Below, in pieces: positions 1-5,160 of a stretch of DNA of 6,192 nucleotides (position 1 is its first letter; each line of letters begins with the position of its first letter). Position numbers and translations under genes: made by a program. The stretch lies in assembly GCA_937910975.1 (NCBI GenBank), contig CALEMZ010000390.1:1-6192 (forward strand). Direction: 5' to 3'. Source of the DNA: an uncultured Pseudorhodobacter sp. (GTDB lineage Bacteria > Pseudomonadota > Alphaproteobacteria > Rhodobacterales > Rhodobacteraceae). The notes under the pieces are model-generated. The model saw only the letters and a program-made list of their open reading frames with translations. It was not told where the DNA came from and did not search any database.

Positions 1-287
1 ATAACATCCCGGCAGAGGATAAGATCCTCTACACCACCGGCAGGCTCACTTCGGAAATGGTCATCAAGACCGCGCTGATGGGCATCCCTGTCCTCGCCTC
101 CCGCTCTGGTTTTACTGCTTGGGGGGTGGAAATCGCACGGCAGGTTGGCCTCACGCTTATCGGCCGGATGCGCGGCCAACGCTTCATCTGCCTTTCGGGC
201 GAAGATCGCCTGATCCGCGACGCCGACCCCGCAGCCCAAGCCGATGAAGGGCGCAAACACGGGCGCAAAGGCGGCAAGGATGACTAA
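1..287 (+). CDS. fdhD: FdhD, formate dehydrogenase sulfurtransferase (3' end only)
   Basis: This is the C-terminal 94 residues of FdhD, read in frame from position 3; the 5' part lies outside the window. FdhD carries sulfur from a cysteine desulfurase (IscS in E. coli) to the bis-MGD cofactor of formate dehydrogenase, which is needed for activity. The visible part shows the family blocks ILYTTGRLTSEMV, then GIPVLASRSG, then a GLTLIGRMRGQRF segment. The sulfur-carrying cysteine motif of the family lies upstream and cannot be checked. The last 25 or so residues form a charged tail rich in Lys, Arg and Asp that I do not match to the family core. The stop TAA overlaps the mobA start by 8 nt, so the two genes are probably translated together. 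Finding fdhD near formate dehydrogenase genes fits its role. The identification is firm, though only the end is present. Confidence 0.93.
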   Translation, partial: NIPAEDKILYTTGRLTSEMVIKTALMGIPVLASRSGFTAWGVEIARQVGLTLIGRMRGQRFICLSGEDRLIRDADPAAQADEGRKHGRKGGKDD

Positions 288-891
288 ACTCCCCGGCGTG
301 ATCCTCGCAGGCGGCAAAGCCACTCGCATGGGCGGCGGCGATAAAGGCCTGCGCATGGTGGCGGGCCAACGGTTGATAGATCACGTCATCACCCGGCTTT
401 CGGCCCAATGCGCGTCGCTTGCCATCAACGCCAATGGCGACCCGGCACGGTGGGCCGAATTCGGTCTGCCCATCCTGCCCGACAGCCTGCCCGATCATCC
501 CGGCCCTTTGGCGGGCGTTCTTGCGGGCCTTGATTGGGCCGCCACACTCGGCGCTCCCGCCATCATCACCGCCGCCGCCGACACGCCATTTTTCCCGCCC
601 GATCTTACCGCGCGGTTGCAAGCCAACGCAGGCCCTTCCGGCCTCTGCCTTGCAGCCAGCCCGGATGAAACCGGCCGCATGCAGCGCCAGCCCACCTTCG
701 GCCTCTGGCCCGTCGCCCTGCGCGATGACCTGCGCGCGGCCCTGCAAGGGGGCTTGCGCAAAATCGTCATCTGGACGCAAAGCCATAATGCGGGTCTCGC
801 CACATTTCCCAGCCAACCCTTCGATCCCTTCTTCAACATCAACACGCCCGAAGATATCACCGCCGCCGAAACCCTGATGAGGAACGCATGA
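280..891 (+). CDS. mobA: MobA, molybdenum cofactor guanylyltransferase
   Basis: A 203-residue protein, close to the family size (about 190-200). MobA transfers GMP from GTP to molybdopterin, giving the guanine dinucleotide cofactor used by DMSO-reductase-family enzymes such as formate dehydrogenase. The N-terminal nucleotide-binding loop LAGGKATRMGGGDKGL is at residues 9-24. Further family blocks are PGPLAGVLAGL in the middle, the metal-site motif ADTPFFP, and FNINTPED near the C-terminus. I chose the ATG at 280 because it puts the loop at the usual distance from the N-terminus. An in-frame ATG at 244 would add 12 Lys/Ala-rich residues inside fdhD and has no family support. The gene overlaps fdhD by 8 nt and mobB by 4 nt (ATGA), pointing to one transcript with coupled translation. 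Confidence 0.96.
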   Translation: MTKLPGVILAGGKATRMGGGDKGLRMVAGQRLIDHVITRLSAQCASLAINANGDPARWAEFGLPILPDSLPDHPGPLAGVLAGLDWAATLGAPAIITAAADTPFFPPDLTARLQANAGPSGLCLAASPDETGRMQRQPTFGLWPVALRDDLRAALQGGLRKIVIWTQSHNAGLATFPSQPFDPFFNINTPEDITAAETLMRNA

Positions 892-1379
892 AGGTCTACG
901 GCGTCACTGGCTGGAAGAACGCAGGCAAAACCGGGCTGATGGAGCGTTTGGTGGCCGAGATCACCGCGCGCGGCTTCAGCGTCTCCACAATAAAACATGC
1001 GCATCACGCCACCGATATCGACCATGAGGGCCGCGACAGCTTTCGCCACCGTCAGGCAGGTGCGGCGCAGGTGCTCGTTTCCTCCCCCGTGCGTTGGGCA
1101 CTGATGACCGAACTGCGCGAGGCACCCGAACCCAGCCTCGAAAGCCTCCTCGCCCGGCTGGACCCGGTAGATCTGGTGCTGATCGAAGGCTATAAATCCG
1201 CCCCCCACCCAAAGATTGAGGCGCATCGCTCGGAAACCGCCCGCCCGCTTATCGCTCCGCAAAACCCGACCATCCGTGCCGTGGCCTCCAACGCCACGCC
1301 AGATATCGCCTGCCCGCTGTTCCACCTCGATGATACCGGCGCCATCGCCGATTTCATTCTGGCTGAGGTGGGTTTGTGA
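888..1379 (+). CDS. mobB: MobB, molybdopterin-guanine dinucleotide biosynthesis adapter (GTPase)
   Basis: A 163-residue P-loop protein. MobB binds GTP and interacts with MobA and other cofactor-handling proteins; it is not strictly required for guanylylation in E. coli, so its role is usually described as an adapter. The Walker A motif GWKNAGKT is at residues 8-15. Next come a TIKHAHH block around residues 34-40, a DHEGRDSFRHRQAGA block near 45-59, and the Walker-B-like VDLVLIEGYK (94-103) followed by PKIE. These are the standard MobB motifs in the standard order, and the length is typical. The ATG at 888 overlaps the mobA stop as ATGA, with GAGGA at 879-883 as a likely ribosome binding site. 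The stop overlaps the GTG of the next short ORF (GTGA). Confidence 0.96.
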   Translation: MKVYGVTGWKNAGKTGLMERLVAEITARGFSVSTIKHAHHATDIDHEGRDSFRHRQAGAAQVLVSSPVRWALMTELREAPEPSLESLLARLDPVDLVLIEGYKSAPHPKIEAHRSETARPLIAPQNPTIRAVASNATPDIACPLFHLDDTGAIADFILAEVGL

Positions 1380-1603
1380 GGTTTGGCAGCTTTGTGGTGG
1401 ACGGGTCTGGAGACAATGATCGCGGCCCATTGCCAACCCAATATGCCATCTTGGCCGCATTCCAAGCCCGCCTGTCCGTCCAATGGCTTGAGACAGCGCA
1501 GAATGCAGGTAAACTGGCCACGTTGCTAGCCGGTGTGCCGCGCGCGCCCCGAGCGCGCGCAGAGAGGGGCCGGGTTTTGAGGAGGCGGACCGATGACAAC
1601 TGA
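1376..1603 (+). pseudogene. Short ORF between mobB and moeA, probable internally deleted remnant
   Basis: A 75-codon open frame begins with GTG overlapping the mobB stop (GTGA) and ends 11 nt inside moeA. A GAGGTGGG stretch at 1365-1372 could act as its ribosome binding site. The start, MRFGSFVVDGSGDNDRGP, resembles the N-terminus (VVDWSG..DRGP..) that I recall for a protein of roughly 250-300 residues encoded beside mobB and moeA in Rhodobacter relatives and often labelled a molybdopterin-guanine dinucleotide synthesis protein. The second half (AGKLATLLAGVP...RAERG) resembles what I recall of the C-terminus of that family. If so, the middle is lost in a frame-keeping deletion, and the usual VDW is now VDG. 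This comes from memory and is not a search result. It could also be a real small protein or a spacer that keeps translation running from mobB to moeA. The Arg-rich end is encoded by a GC hairpin. Confidence 0.4.
1540..1560 (+). other. GC-only hairpin before moeA
   Basis: The sequence holds a perfect 8-bp inverted repeat, GCGCGCGC (1540-1547) and GCGCGCGC (1553-1560), with a 5-nt loop CCCGA. It ends 18 nt before the moeA Shine-Dalgarno sequence (GAGGAGG, 1579-1585). No T-run follows directly, only GGGTTTT at 1572-1578, so it is not a clear terminator. It could slow transcription, tune moeA relative to mobAB, protect a processed 3' end, or simply be leftover coding sequence of the remnant ORF. 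The stem is seen directly; any role is inferred. Confidence 0.5.
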
Positions 1604-2861
1604 ACCAAACCTAGTCCCCCCCCGCCTGCGCAATGATTGCTTTGCCATGCCGCAAGGCGTGGCATGGGTGCCGGTGGAGGAGGCGCTGGCCCGCCTACGC
1701 GCCGTGCTGTACCCGATTACCGCAACCGAAACCATCGCGCTGCACCAAGGCTTGGGCCGCGTCCTCGCCGATGATATGCAGGCCACCCGCGCCAACCCGC
1801 CACAGGCCAATTCCGCCGTGGATGGCTATGGCTTTGTCCATGCCGCAACGGGGACAGGCGTTTGTCAATTGCCGCTAGTTTCAGGCCGTGCTGCCGCTGG
1901 CCAACCGTTCACCGGGGCTGTGCCTGCCGGCCATGCCGTTCGCATCCTCACCGGCGCAATTTTGCCCGAAGGCGTCGATACCGTGGTGCTGGAAGAAGAT
2001 TGCGCCATTTCCGCCACCGCCATTGCCTTTGACGGCCCGATCAAGCCGCGCGCCAATACCCGCCGCGCGGGCGAAGATATCGCCCAAGGGGCCACCGCCC
2101 TGCCCAAGGGCCACAAACTCCGCGCCCCTGATCTGGCACTTCTCGCCGCCACCGGCATCGCTATGCTTCCCGTCTACCGCCGCCTCCGCGTCGGCATCCT
2201 CTCCACCGGGGATGAGATTGTCACCCAAAACGCCGCCCCCCATCAGATCTATGACGCGAACCGCCCCATGCTCCTCGCCCTCGCCCAAAGCTGGGGGATG
2301 GAGCCGGTGGACCTTGGCCATAGCCCTGACGATACCGACCTGATCCGCAGCAAGCTGACCGAGGCCACAACCCGCGCCGATGTCATCCTTACTTCTGGCG
2401 GGGCCTCGGCGGGGGATGAAGATCACGTCTCGCGCCTGCTAGCCTCTGAGGGCCAGCTTTCAAGTTGGCGCATCGCGATGAAACCGGGTCGCCCGCTGGC
2501 ACTCGCGATGTGGCAAGGCATCCCGGTTTTCGGCTTGCCCGGAAACCCGGTCGCAGCGCTCATTTGCGCGCTGATCTTTGCCCGCCCGGCCTTATCTGCC
2601 CTCTCCGGCGCAGGCTGGACCAGCCCGCAAAAATTCACCCTCCCCGCCAGCTTCTCCAAAACAAAGAAAGCAGGCCGCCGCGAATATCTGCGCGCGCGCA
2701 TCACCGCCGATGGTCAGGCCGAGGTTTTTGCGTCTGAGGGATCAGGCCGCATCTCGGGGCTCGCTTGGGCCACCGGGCTGGTCGAACTTCCCGATGAGGC
2801 GCTGCAAGTCAATCCTGGCGATCCTGTTACATTCCTACCCTTCGGCGATTTTTTTGCATGA
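1593..2861 (+). CDS. moeA: MoeA, molybdopterin molybdenumtransferase
   Basis: A 422-residue protein (E. coli MoeA has 411). MoeA inserts molybdate into adenylylated molybdopterin to form active Mo-molybdopterin, the step before guanylylation by MobA. Family motifs appear in order: PPQANSAVDGYG (69-80), RILTGAILPEGVDTVV (117-132), RRAGEDIAQG (157-166), GILSTGDEIV (201-210), IYDANR (219-224), TSGGASAGDED (267-277), MKPGRPLA (296-303) and GLPGNPVAAL (314-323). Domain IV, with REYLRAR (363-369) and SGRISGLAWATG (384-395), completes the fold, so the gene looks intact. The first 25 or so residues, with NDCFAMPQGV, precede the usual start of the domain and resemble what I recall of Rhodobacteraceae MoeA. 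GAGGAGG at 1579-1585, 7 nt before the ATG, is an excellent ribosome binding site and fixes the start. It is the last gene of the block and ends in an AT-rich region. Confidence 0.97.
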   Translation: MTTEPNLVPPRLRNDCFAMPQGVAWVPVEEALARLRAVLYPITATETIALHQGLGRVLADDMQATRANPPQANSAVDGYGFVHAATGTGVCQLPLVSGRAAAGQPFTGAVPAGHAVRILTGAILPEGVDTVVLEEDCAISATAIAFDGPIKPRANTRRAGEDIAQGATALPKGHKLRAPDLALLAATGIAMLPVYRRLRVGILSTGDEIVTQNAAPHQIYDANRPMLLALAQSWGMEPVDLGHSPDDTDLIRSKLTEATTRADVILTSGGASAGDEDHVSRLLASEGQLSSWRIAMKPGRPLALAMWQGIPVFGLPGNPVAALICALIFARPALSALSGAGWTSPQKFTLPASFSKTKKAGRREYLRARITADGQAEVFASEGSGRISGLAWATGLVELPDEALQVNPGDPVTFLPFGDFFA

Positions 2862-2994
2862 TGAATACCGGCAGATATTTCAGTAACCAATTGTAAAACA
2901 ACAATAACAGCAAAAGTATAACCCCCGGCCACATTTGCTTTCTTTCCGGGAGAAATATCCACACTGCTATATTTACAAATATCCACGCGGGCAT
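2827..2994 (-). CDS. Doubtful small hydrophobic (two-TM?) protein
   Basis: A 55-residue frame reads from an ATG at 2994 to a stop at 2827, overlapping the moeA 3' end tail to tail by 35 bp. The frame could be extended to weak starts at 3021 (ATG) or 3036 (TTG). The product begins with a hydrophobic stretch (AWIFVNIAVWIFL), has a short charged turn (PERKQ), then a long hydrophobic stretch (VILLLLLLFYNWLL), and ends basic (KNRRR). That pattern would suit a membrane hairpin with positive ends. Against it, there is no convincing ribosome binding site or promoter, its codons are AT-rich unlike the neighbours, and AT-rich DNA readily yields hydrophobic translations by chance. It would also lie behind the terminator of tusA. 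I do not recognise a family. Confidence 0.2.
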   Translation of the reverse strand: MPAWIFVNIAVWIFLPERKQMWPGVILLLLLLFYNWLLKYLPVFIMQKNRRRVGM

Positions 2995-3027
2995 ATTGCA
3001 CCCACGCGTTCCAACCGTCATGGCAAT
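2862..3027. other. AT-rich island between moeA and the tusA terminator
   Basis: The 166 bases after moeA differ sharply in composition from both sides: between 2881 and 3000 I count 72 A/T out of 120 bases, in an otherwise GC-rich window. It holds a doubtful hydrophobic ORF on the minus strand (described separately) and two copies of AAATATCCAC, 24 bp apart. I see no RNA gene and no clear promoter, and moeA has no obvious terminator of its own before the hairpin at 3028-3062. Confidence 0.6.
2953..2986. repeat. Direct repeat AAATATCCAC, two copies 24 bp apart
   Basis: AAATATCCAC occurs at 2953-2962 and again at 2977-2986. The first copy contains ATATCCACA, which differs at one base from the common DnaA-box form TTATCCACA; the second copy is a weaker match. 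In the minus-strand ORF the copies encode two Trp-Ile-Phe stretches. Two copies are too few to assign a function. Confidence 0.5.
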
Positions 3028-3062
3028 GCCGATCAAGGGGGCTCGATGCCCCCGCGATCGGC
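3028..3062. terminator. Strong hairpin terminator, convergent moeA/tusA
   Basis: A long, nearly perfect stem lies directly after the tusA stop codon. GCCGATC (3028-3034) pairs with GATCGGC (3056-3062), and GGGGGC (3037-3042) pairs with GCCCCC (3048-3053), separated by a 2x2 internal loop, with a TCGAT loop at the tip. There are 13 base pairs, mostly GC. No long T-run follows on either strand, which weakens the classical intrinsic-terminator call, but the position at a convergent gene pair fits termination or 3'-end protection for tusA and possibly also for the moeA transcript. Confidence 0.7.
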
Positions 3063-3290
3063 TTACCCTTTGCGGATCAGATAATATTGGGCGGCACCAA
3101 TCTCACCCGAGTCGACAAGCATATGCTTAGCCTCGGCGCAAAAATGGGGGATGTCGATTACCGCCGCCGGATCGGTTGCCAGAACCCGCAACACGGCACC
3201 CTGCGCCATGGGTTTCAACCGCTTGCGGGCCTTGAGCACCGGCAAGGGGCAAAGCAGGCCCTGCGCATCTAATTCTTCATCCCATTCCAT
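3063..3290 (-). CDS. tusA: TusA/SirA-family sulfur carrier protein
   Basis: A 75-residue protein of the TusA (SirA/YedF) family, the usual size for these single-domain sulfur carriers. The N-terminal block LDAQGLLCPLPVLKARKRL contains the CPxP motif with the persulfide-carrying Cys14. The second conserved block DPAAVIDIPHFC (40-51) follows, then KHML. Family members accept sulfur from a cysteine desulfurase and pass it on for tRNA thiolation, molybdopterin synthesis or sulfur oxidation; which one applies here cannot be read from the sequence. The gene lies alone between a divergent formate dehydrogenase operon and a convergent cofactor operon containing fdhD, so a link to sulfuration of the formate dehydrogenase cofactor is an attractive inference. 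The start ATG at 3290 is preceded on the minus strand by a weak GAAAG stretch. Symbol by family resemblance; true orthology to E. coli TusA is unproven. Confidence 0.88.
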   Translation of the reverse strand: MEWDEELDAQGLLCPLPVLKARKRLKPMAQGAVLRVLATDPAAVIDIPHFCAEAKHMLVDSGEIGAAQYYLIRKG

Positions 3291-3299
3291 GCCGCTTTC

Positions 3300-3314
3300 G
3301 ATAGGTGAAATGCC
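3300..3314. promoter_or_regulatory. Partial copy of the GATAGG...AAATGCC site
   Basis: GATAGGTGAAATGCC at 3300-3314 repeats the left part of the palindrome at 3378-3394 with two extra bases (TG) and without the CTATC right arm. If the promoter proposed at 3332-3360 is right, this site sits about 60 bp before the transcription start, where LysR-type activators usually have their recognition site. It is also 10 bp upstream of the tusA start codon, so it could act on both genes. The repeat is seen directly; its role is inferred. Confidence 0.4.
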
Positions 3315-3322
3315 ATGGGCTG

Positions 3323-3339
3323 TCCATCATTTTGATGGA
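3323..3339. promoter_or_regulatory. Palindrome TCCATCA-TTT-TGATGGA
   Basis: A perfect 7-bp inverted repeat with a 3-nt centre. It overlaps the proposed -35 element (3332-3337) of the formate dehydrogenase promoter, so a dimeric protein bound here would affect transcription. The core ATCATTT recurs at 3356-3362 and 3371-3377 (starts 30 and 15 bp apart), within looser 12-base copies at 3321, 3351 and 3366. I cannot assign a regulator. Confidence 0.4.
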
Positions 3340-3360
3340 AGGTCTGACAGTGTATATCAT
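3332..3360 (+). promoter_or_regulatory. Candidate sigma70 promoter of the formate dehydrogenase operon
   Basis: TTGATG (3332-3337) and TATCAT (3355-3360) match the -35 (4 of 6) and -10 (5 of 6) consensus with a 17-bp spacer. They lie in the AT-richer part of the divergent region. Transcription would start near 3367, leaving a leader of roughly 108 nt before the ATG at 3475. I did not find an equally good promoter for tusA on the other strand. Confidence 0.45.
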
Positions 3361-3377
3361 TTAAAGATACATCATTT

Positions 3378-3394
3378 GATAGGAAATGCCTATC
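3378..3394. promoter_or_regulatory. Palindromic operator GATAGG-AAATG-CCTATC
   Basis: A perfect 6-bp inverted repeat with a 5-nt centre. Its core TAGGAAATGCCTA has the T-N11-A form typical of LysR-family binding sites. LysR-type regulators are known for NAD-linked formate dehydrogenase operons (FdsR in Cupriavidus), but no regulator gene lies in this window. The site would lie about 12-28 bp after the proposed transcription start, so it may repress, or my promoter call may be off. Confidence 0.5.
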
Positions 3395-3460
3395 GCTGCA
3401 CGGAAGAGGCGCATCGACCGGGCGAAGGCACAAGGGTACACCTGCGCAAAGACGAACAGC

Positions 3461-3467
3461 AAAGGAG
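3461..3467 (+). promoter_or_regulatory. Ribosome binding site deciding the fdhB start
   Basis: AAAGGAG lies 7 nt before the ATG at 3475. It decides the start: the open frame extends 108 codons further upstream to 3151, but that stretch runs antisense through tusA and the promoter region. Confidence 0.8.
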
Positions 3468-3474
3468 CAGGCCA

Positions 3475-5160
3475 ATGGCATTGGATCAGCAAGACGGCAT
3501 CTGGAAATCGGGCAAGGGCAAGGGCCGTCATGCCACCAAGGGGCGGCAGTTGGATGATGTCGCCTGGGATCAGGTCCGCGCTCTTTTGGGTAACCGCCCG
3601 CGCCGCCGTGATCTGCTGATCGAATTCCTGCATCTGATTCAGGATGAATATGGTCAGCTTGCCGCCGCGCATCTGCGTGCCTTGGCCGAAGAAATGCGTC
3701 TCTCCATGGCCGAGGTTTGGGAGGTTGCCACCTTTTATGCCCATTTCGACCCGCTCCGCGAAGTGGAGGCCAGCCCCCCGGATCTGACCATCCGCGTCTG
3801 CGACTCGCTGTCTTGCGAACTTGCTGGCTCCGAGGCACTTTATGAGGCGCTGTCCAAAGGTCATGATCCTGCCAAGGTCCGCGTATTGCGCGCACCTTGC
3901 ATGGGGCGTTGCGATACCGCGCCGGTGCTGGAAATCGGCCATTTGCATGTAGATCACGCGACCCCGGCCAAAGTCGAGGCCGCGCTGGACAAGGGCGATT
4001 TTCACCCCGTCATCCCCGACTATGAAGGCTTTGCGGCCTACCGCGCCGCAGGCGGTTACGCTACGCTGGAAAAGTTGCGCAAAGATGGCAATTGGGAAGC
4101 GGTGCAAGATGCTGTGATGGCGTCCGGCCTGCGCGGTCTGGGCGGGGCAGGCTTCCCCTCGGGCAAGAAATGGGGCTTCGTGCGCGCCAATCCTGGCCCG
4201 CGTTACCTCGCCGTAAACGGCGATGAGGGCGAGCCGGGCACCTTTAAGGACCGCTATTACCTCGAACGCACCCCGCACCTGTTTCTGGAAGGTATGTTGG
4301 TTGCCGCTTGGGCGGTGGAAGCCGAAACCTGCTATATTTACATGCGCGACGAATACCCGGCAGTGCTGCATATTCTGTGCGCCGAGATCGCAGCACTGGA
4401 GGCGGCGGGCATCGTTTCCCCCGGATATATTGATCTGCGCCGTGGCGCTGGGGCTTATATCTGCGGCGAAGAATCCGCGATGATTGAATCGATCGAAGGC
4501 AAGCGTGGCATGCCGCGCCACCGCCCGCCCTTTGTGGCGCAGGTCGGCATCTTTGGTCAGCCCACCTTGGTGCATAACGTCGAAACCCTGCTTTGGGTGG
4601 CGCGCGTGTTGCGCGAGGGGCCTGAGATTTTGAGCGGCGTGGAAAAGAATGGACGCAAGGGCTTACGCTCTTATTCGGTGTCAGGTCGCGTGGCCCTTCC
4701 GGGGGTGTATTTGCTGCCCGCTGGCTCCACCATCACCGATGTGATTGTGGCAGCGGGCGGCATGGCCGAGGGGCATCAGTTCAAGGCCTATCAGCCGGGG
4801 GGACCATCTTCGGGCCTTTTGCCGGCTTCCATGCATGACATCCCACTGGATTTTGACACGCTGCAACCGCATGGCACCTTCATCGGCTCTGCCGCCGTGG
4901 TCGTTCTGGGCCATCAGGACCGTGCGCGTGATGCTGCGTTGAACATGTTGCGTTTCTTTGAGGCCGAAAGCTGTGGCCAGTGTACGCCTTGCCGGGTCGG
5001 CTGCGAAAAGGCTGTGAAGCTGATGCAGGCCGATCGCTGGGATCAGGCGCTGTTGGAGGAGTTGTCGGCGGTGATGGTTGATGCCTCGATCTGCGGGCTG
5101 GGGCAAGCGGCGCCCAACCCGATCCGGCTGGTGATGAAGCATTTTTCGGAGGAAGTATGA
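3475..5160 (+). CDS. fdhB: NAD-dependent formate dehydrogenase diaphorase subunit, fused NuoE-like + NuoF-like
   Basis: A 561-residue cytoplasmic protein that takes electrons from the catalytic subunit and reduces NAD+. The N-terminal domain (about 25-175) is NuoE/FdsG-like, with [2Fe-2S] ligands Cys109, Cys114, Cys142 and Cys146 (C-x4-C and C-x3-C). The rest is NuoF/FdsB-like. It has the FMN loop GLGGAGFPSGKKW (221-233), the NADH-site motif NGDEGEPGTFKDR (248-260), GAGAYICGEE (324-333) with EGKRGMPRHRPPF (341-353), a SLBB-like region, and the C-terminal [4Fe-4S] ligands Cys500, Cys503, Cys506 and Cys540 (ESCGQCTPC...SICGLG). All ligands are present. In Rhodobacter capsulatus these are two proteins, FdsG and FdsB; the fused form matches Methylobacterium FDH1 subunit B as I recall it. 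The ATG is set by AAAGGAG at 3461. It overlaps fdhA at its stop, so the two subunits are probably made in step. Confidence 0.95.
   Translation: MALDQQDGIWKSGKGKGRHATKGRQLDDVAWDQVRALLGNRPRRRDLLIEFLHLIQDEYGQLAAAHLRALAEEMRLSMAEVWEVATFYAHFDPLREVEASPPDLTIRVCDSLSCELAGSEALYEALSKGHDPAKVRVLRAPCMGRCDTAPVLEIGHLHVDHATPAKVEAALDKGDFHPVIPDYEGFAAYRAAGGYATLEKLRKDGNWEAVQDAVMASGLRGLGGAGFPSGKKWGFVRANPGPRYLAVNGDEGEPGTFKDRYYLERTPHLFLEGMLVAAWAVEAETCYIYMRDEYPAVLHILCAEIAALEAAGIVSPGYIDLRRGAGAYICGEESAMIESIEGKRGMPRHRPPFVAQVGIFGQPTLVHNVETLLWVARVLREGPEILSGVEKNGRKGLRSYSVSGRVALPGVYLLPAGSTITDVIVAAGGMAEGHQFKAYQPGGPSSGLLPASMHDIPLDFDTLQPHGTFIGSAAVVVLGHQDRARDAALNMLRFFEAESCGQCTPCRVGCEKAVKLMQADRWDQALLEELSAVMVDASICGLGQAAPNPIRLVMKHFSEEV

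Noticed and set aside
244..279. Earlier mobA start at 244
   Set aside because: It adds a Lys/Ala-rich 12-residue leader inside fdhD; the ATG at 280 puts the nucleotide-binding loop at the usual distance from the start.
495..1460. 321-codon minus-strand ORF across mobA and mobB
   Set aside because: It is antisense to two well-identified genes, has no recognisable domains, and is typical of long shadow frames in GC-rich DNA.
3151..3474. N-terminal extension of the fdhB frame to 3151, giving 669 residues
   Set aside because: The extra 108 codons run antisense through tusA and across the promoter region, while the ATG at 3475 has an ideal AAAGGAG and gives the family's normal N-terminus.
3386..3619. 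77-codon + strand ORF overlapping the fdhB start, a possible leader peptide
   Set aside because: Its possible Shine-Dalgarno sequence is only about 1 nt from the ATG, its sequence is low-complexity and basic, and it looks like a frame shadow of fdhB.
3361..4575. 404-codon minus-strand ORF across fdhB
   Set aside because: It is a shadow of the fused diaphorase gene, whose motifs are all intact on the + strand.
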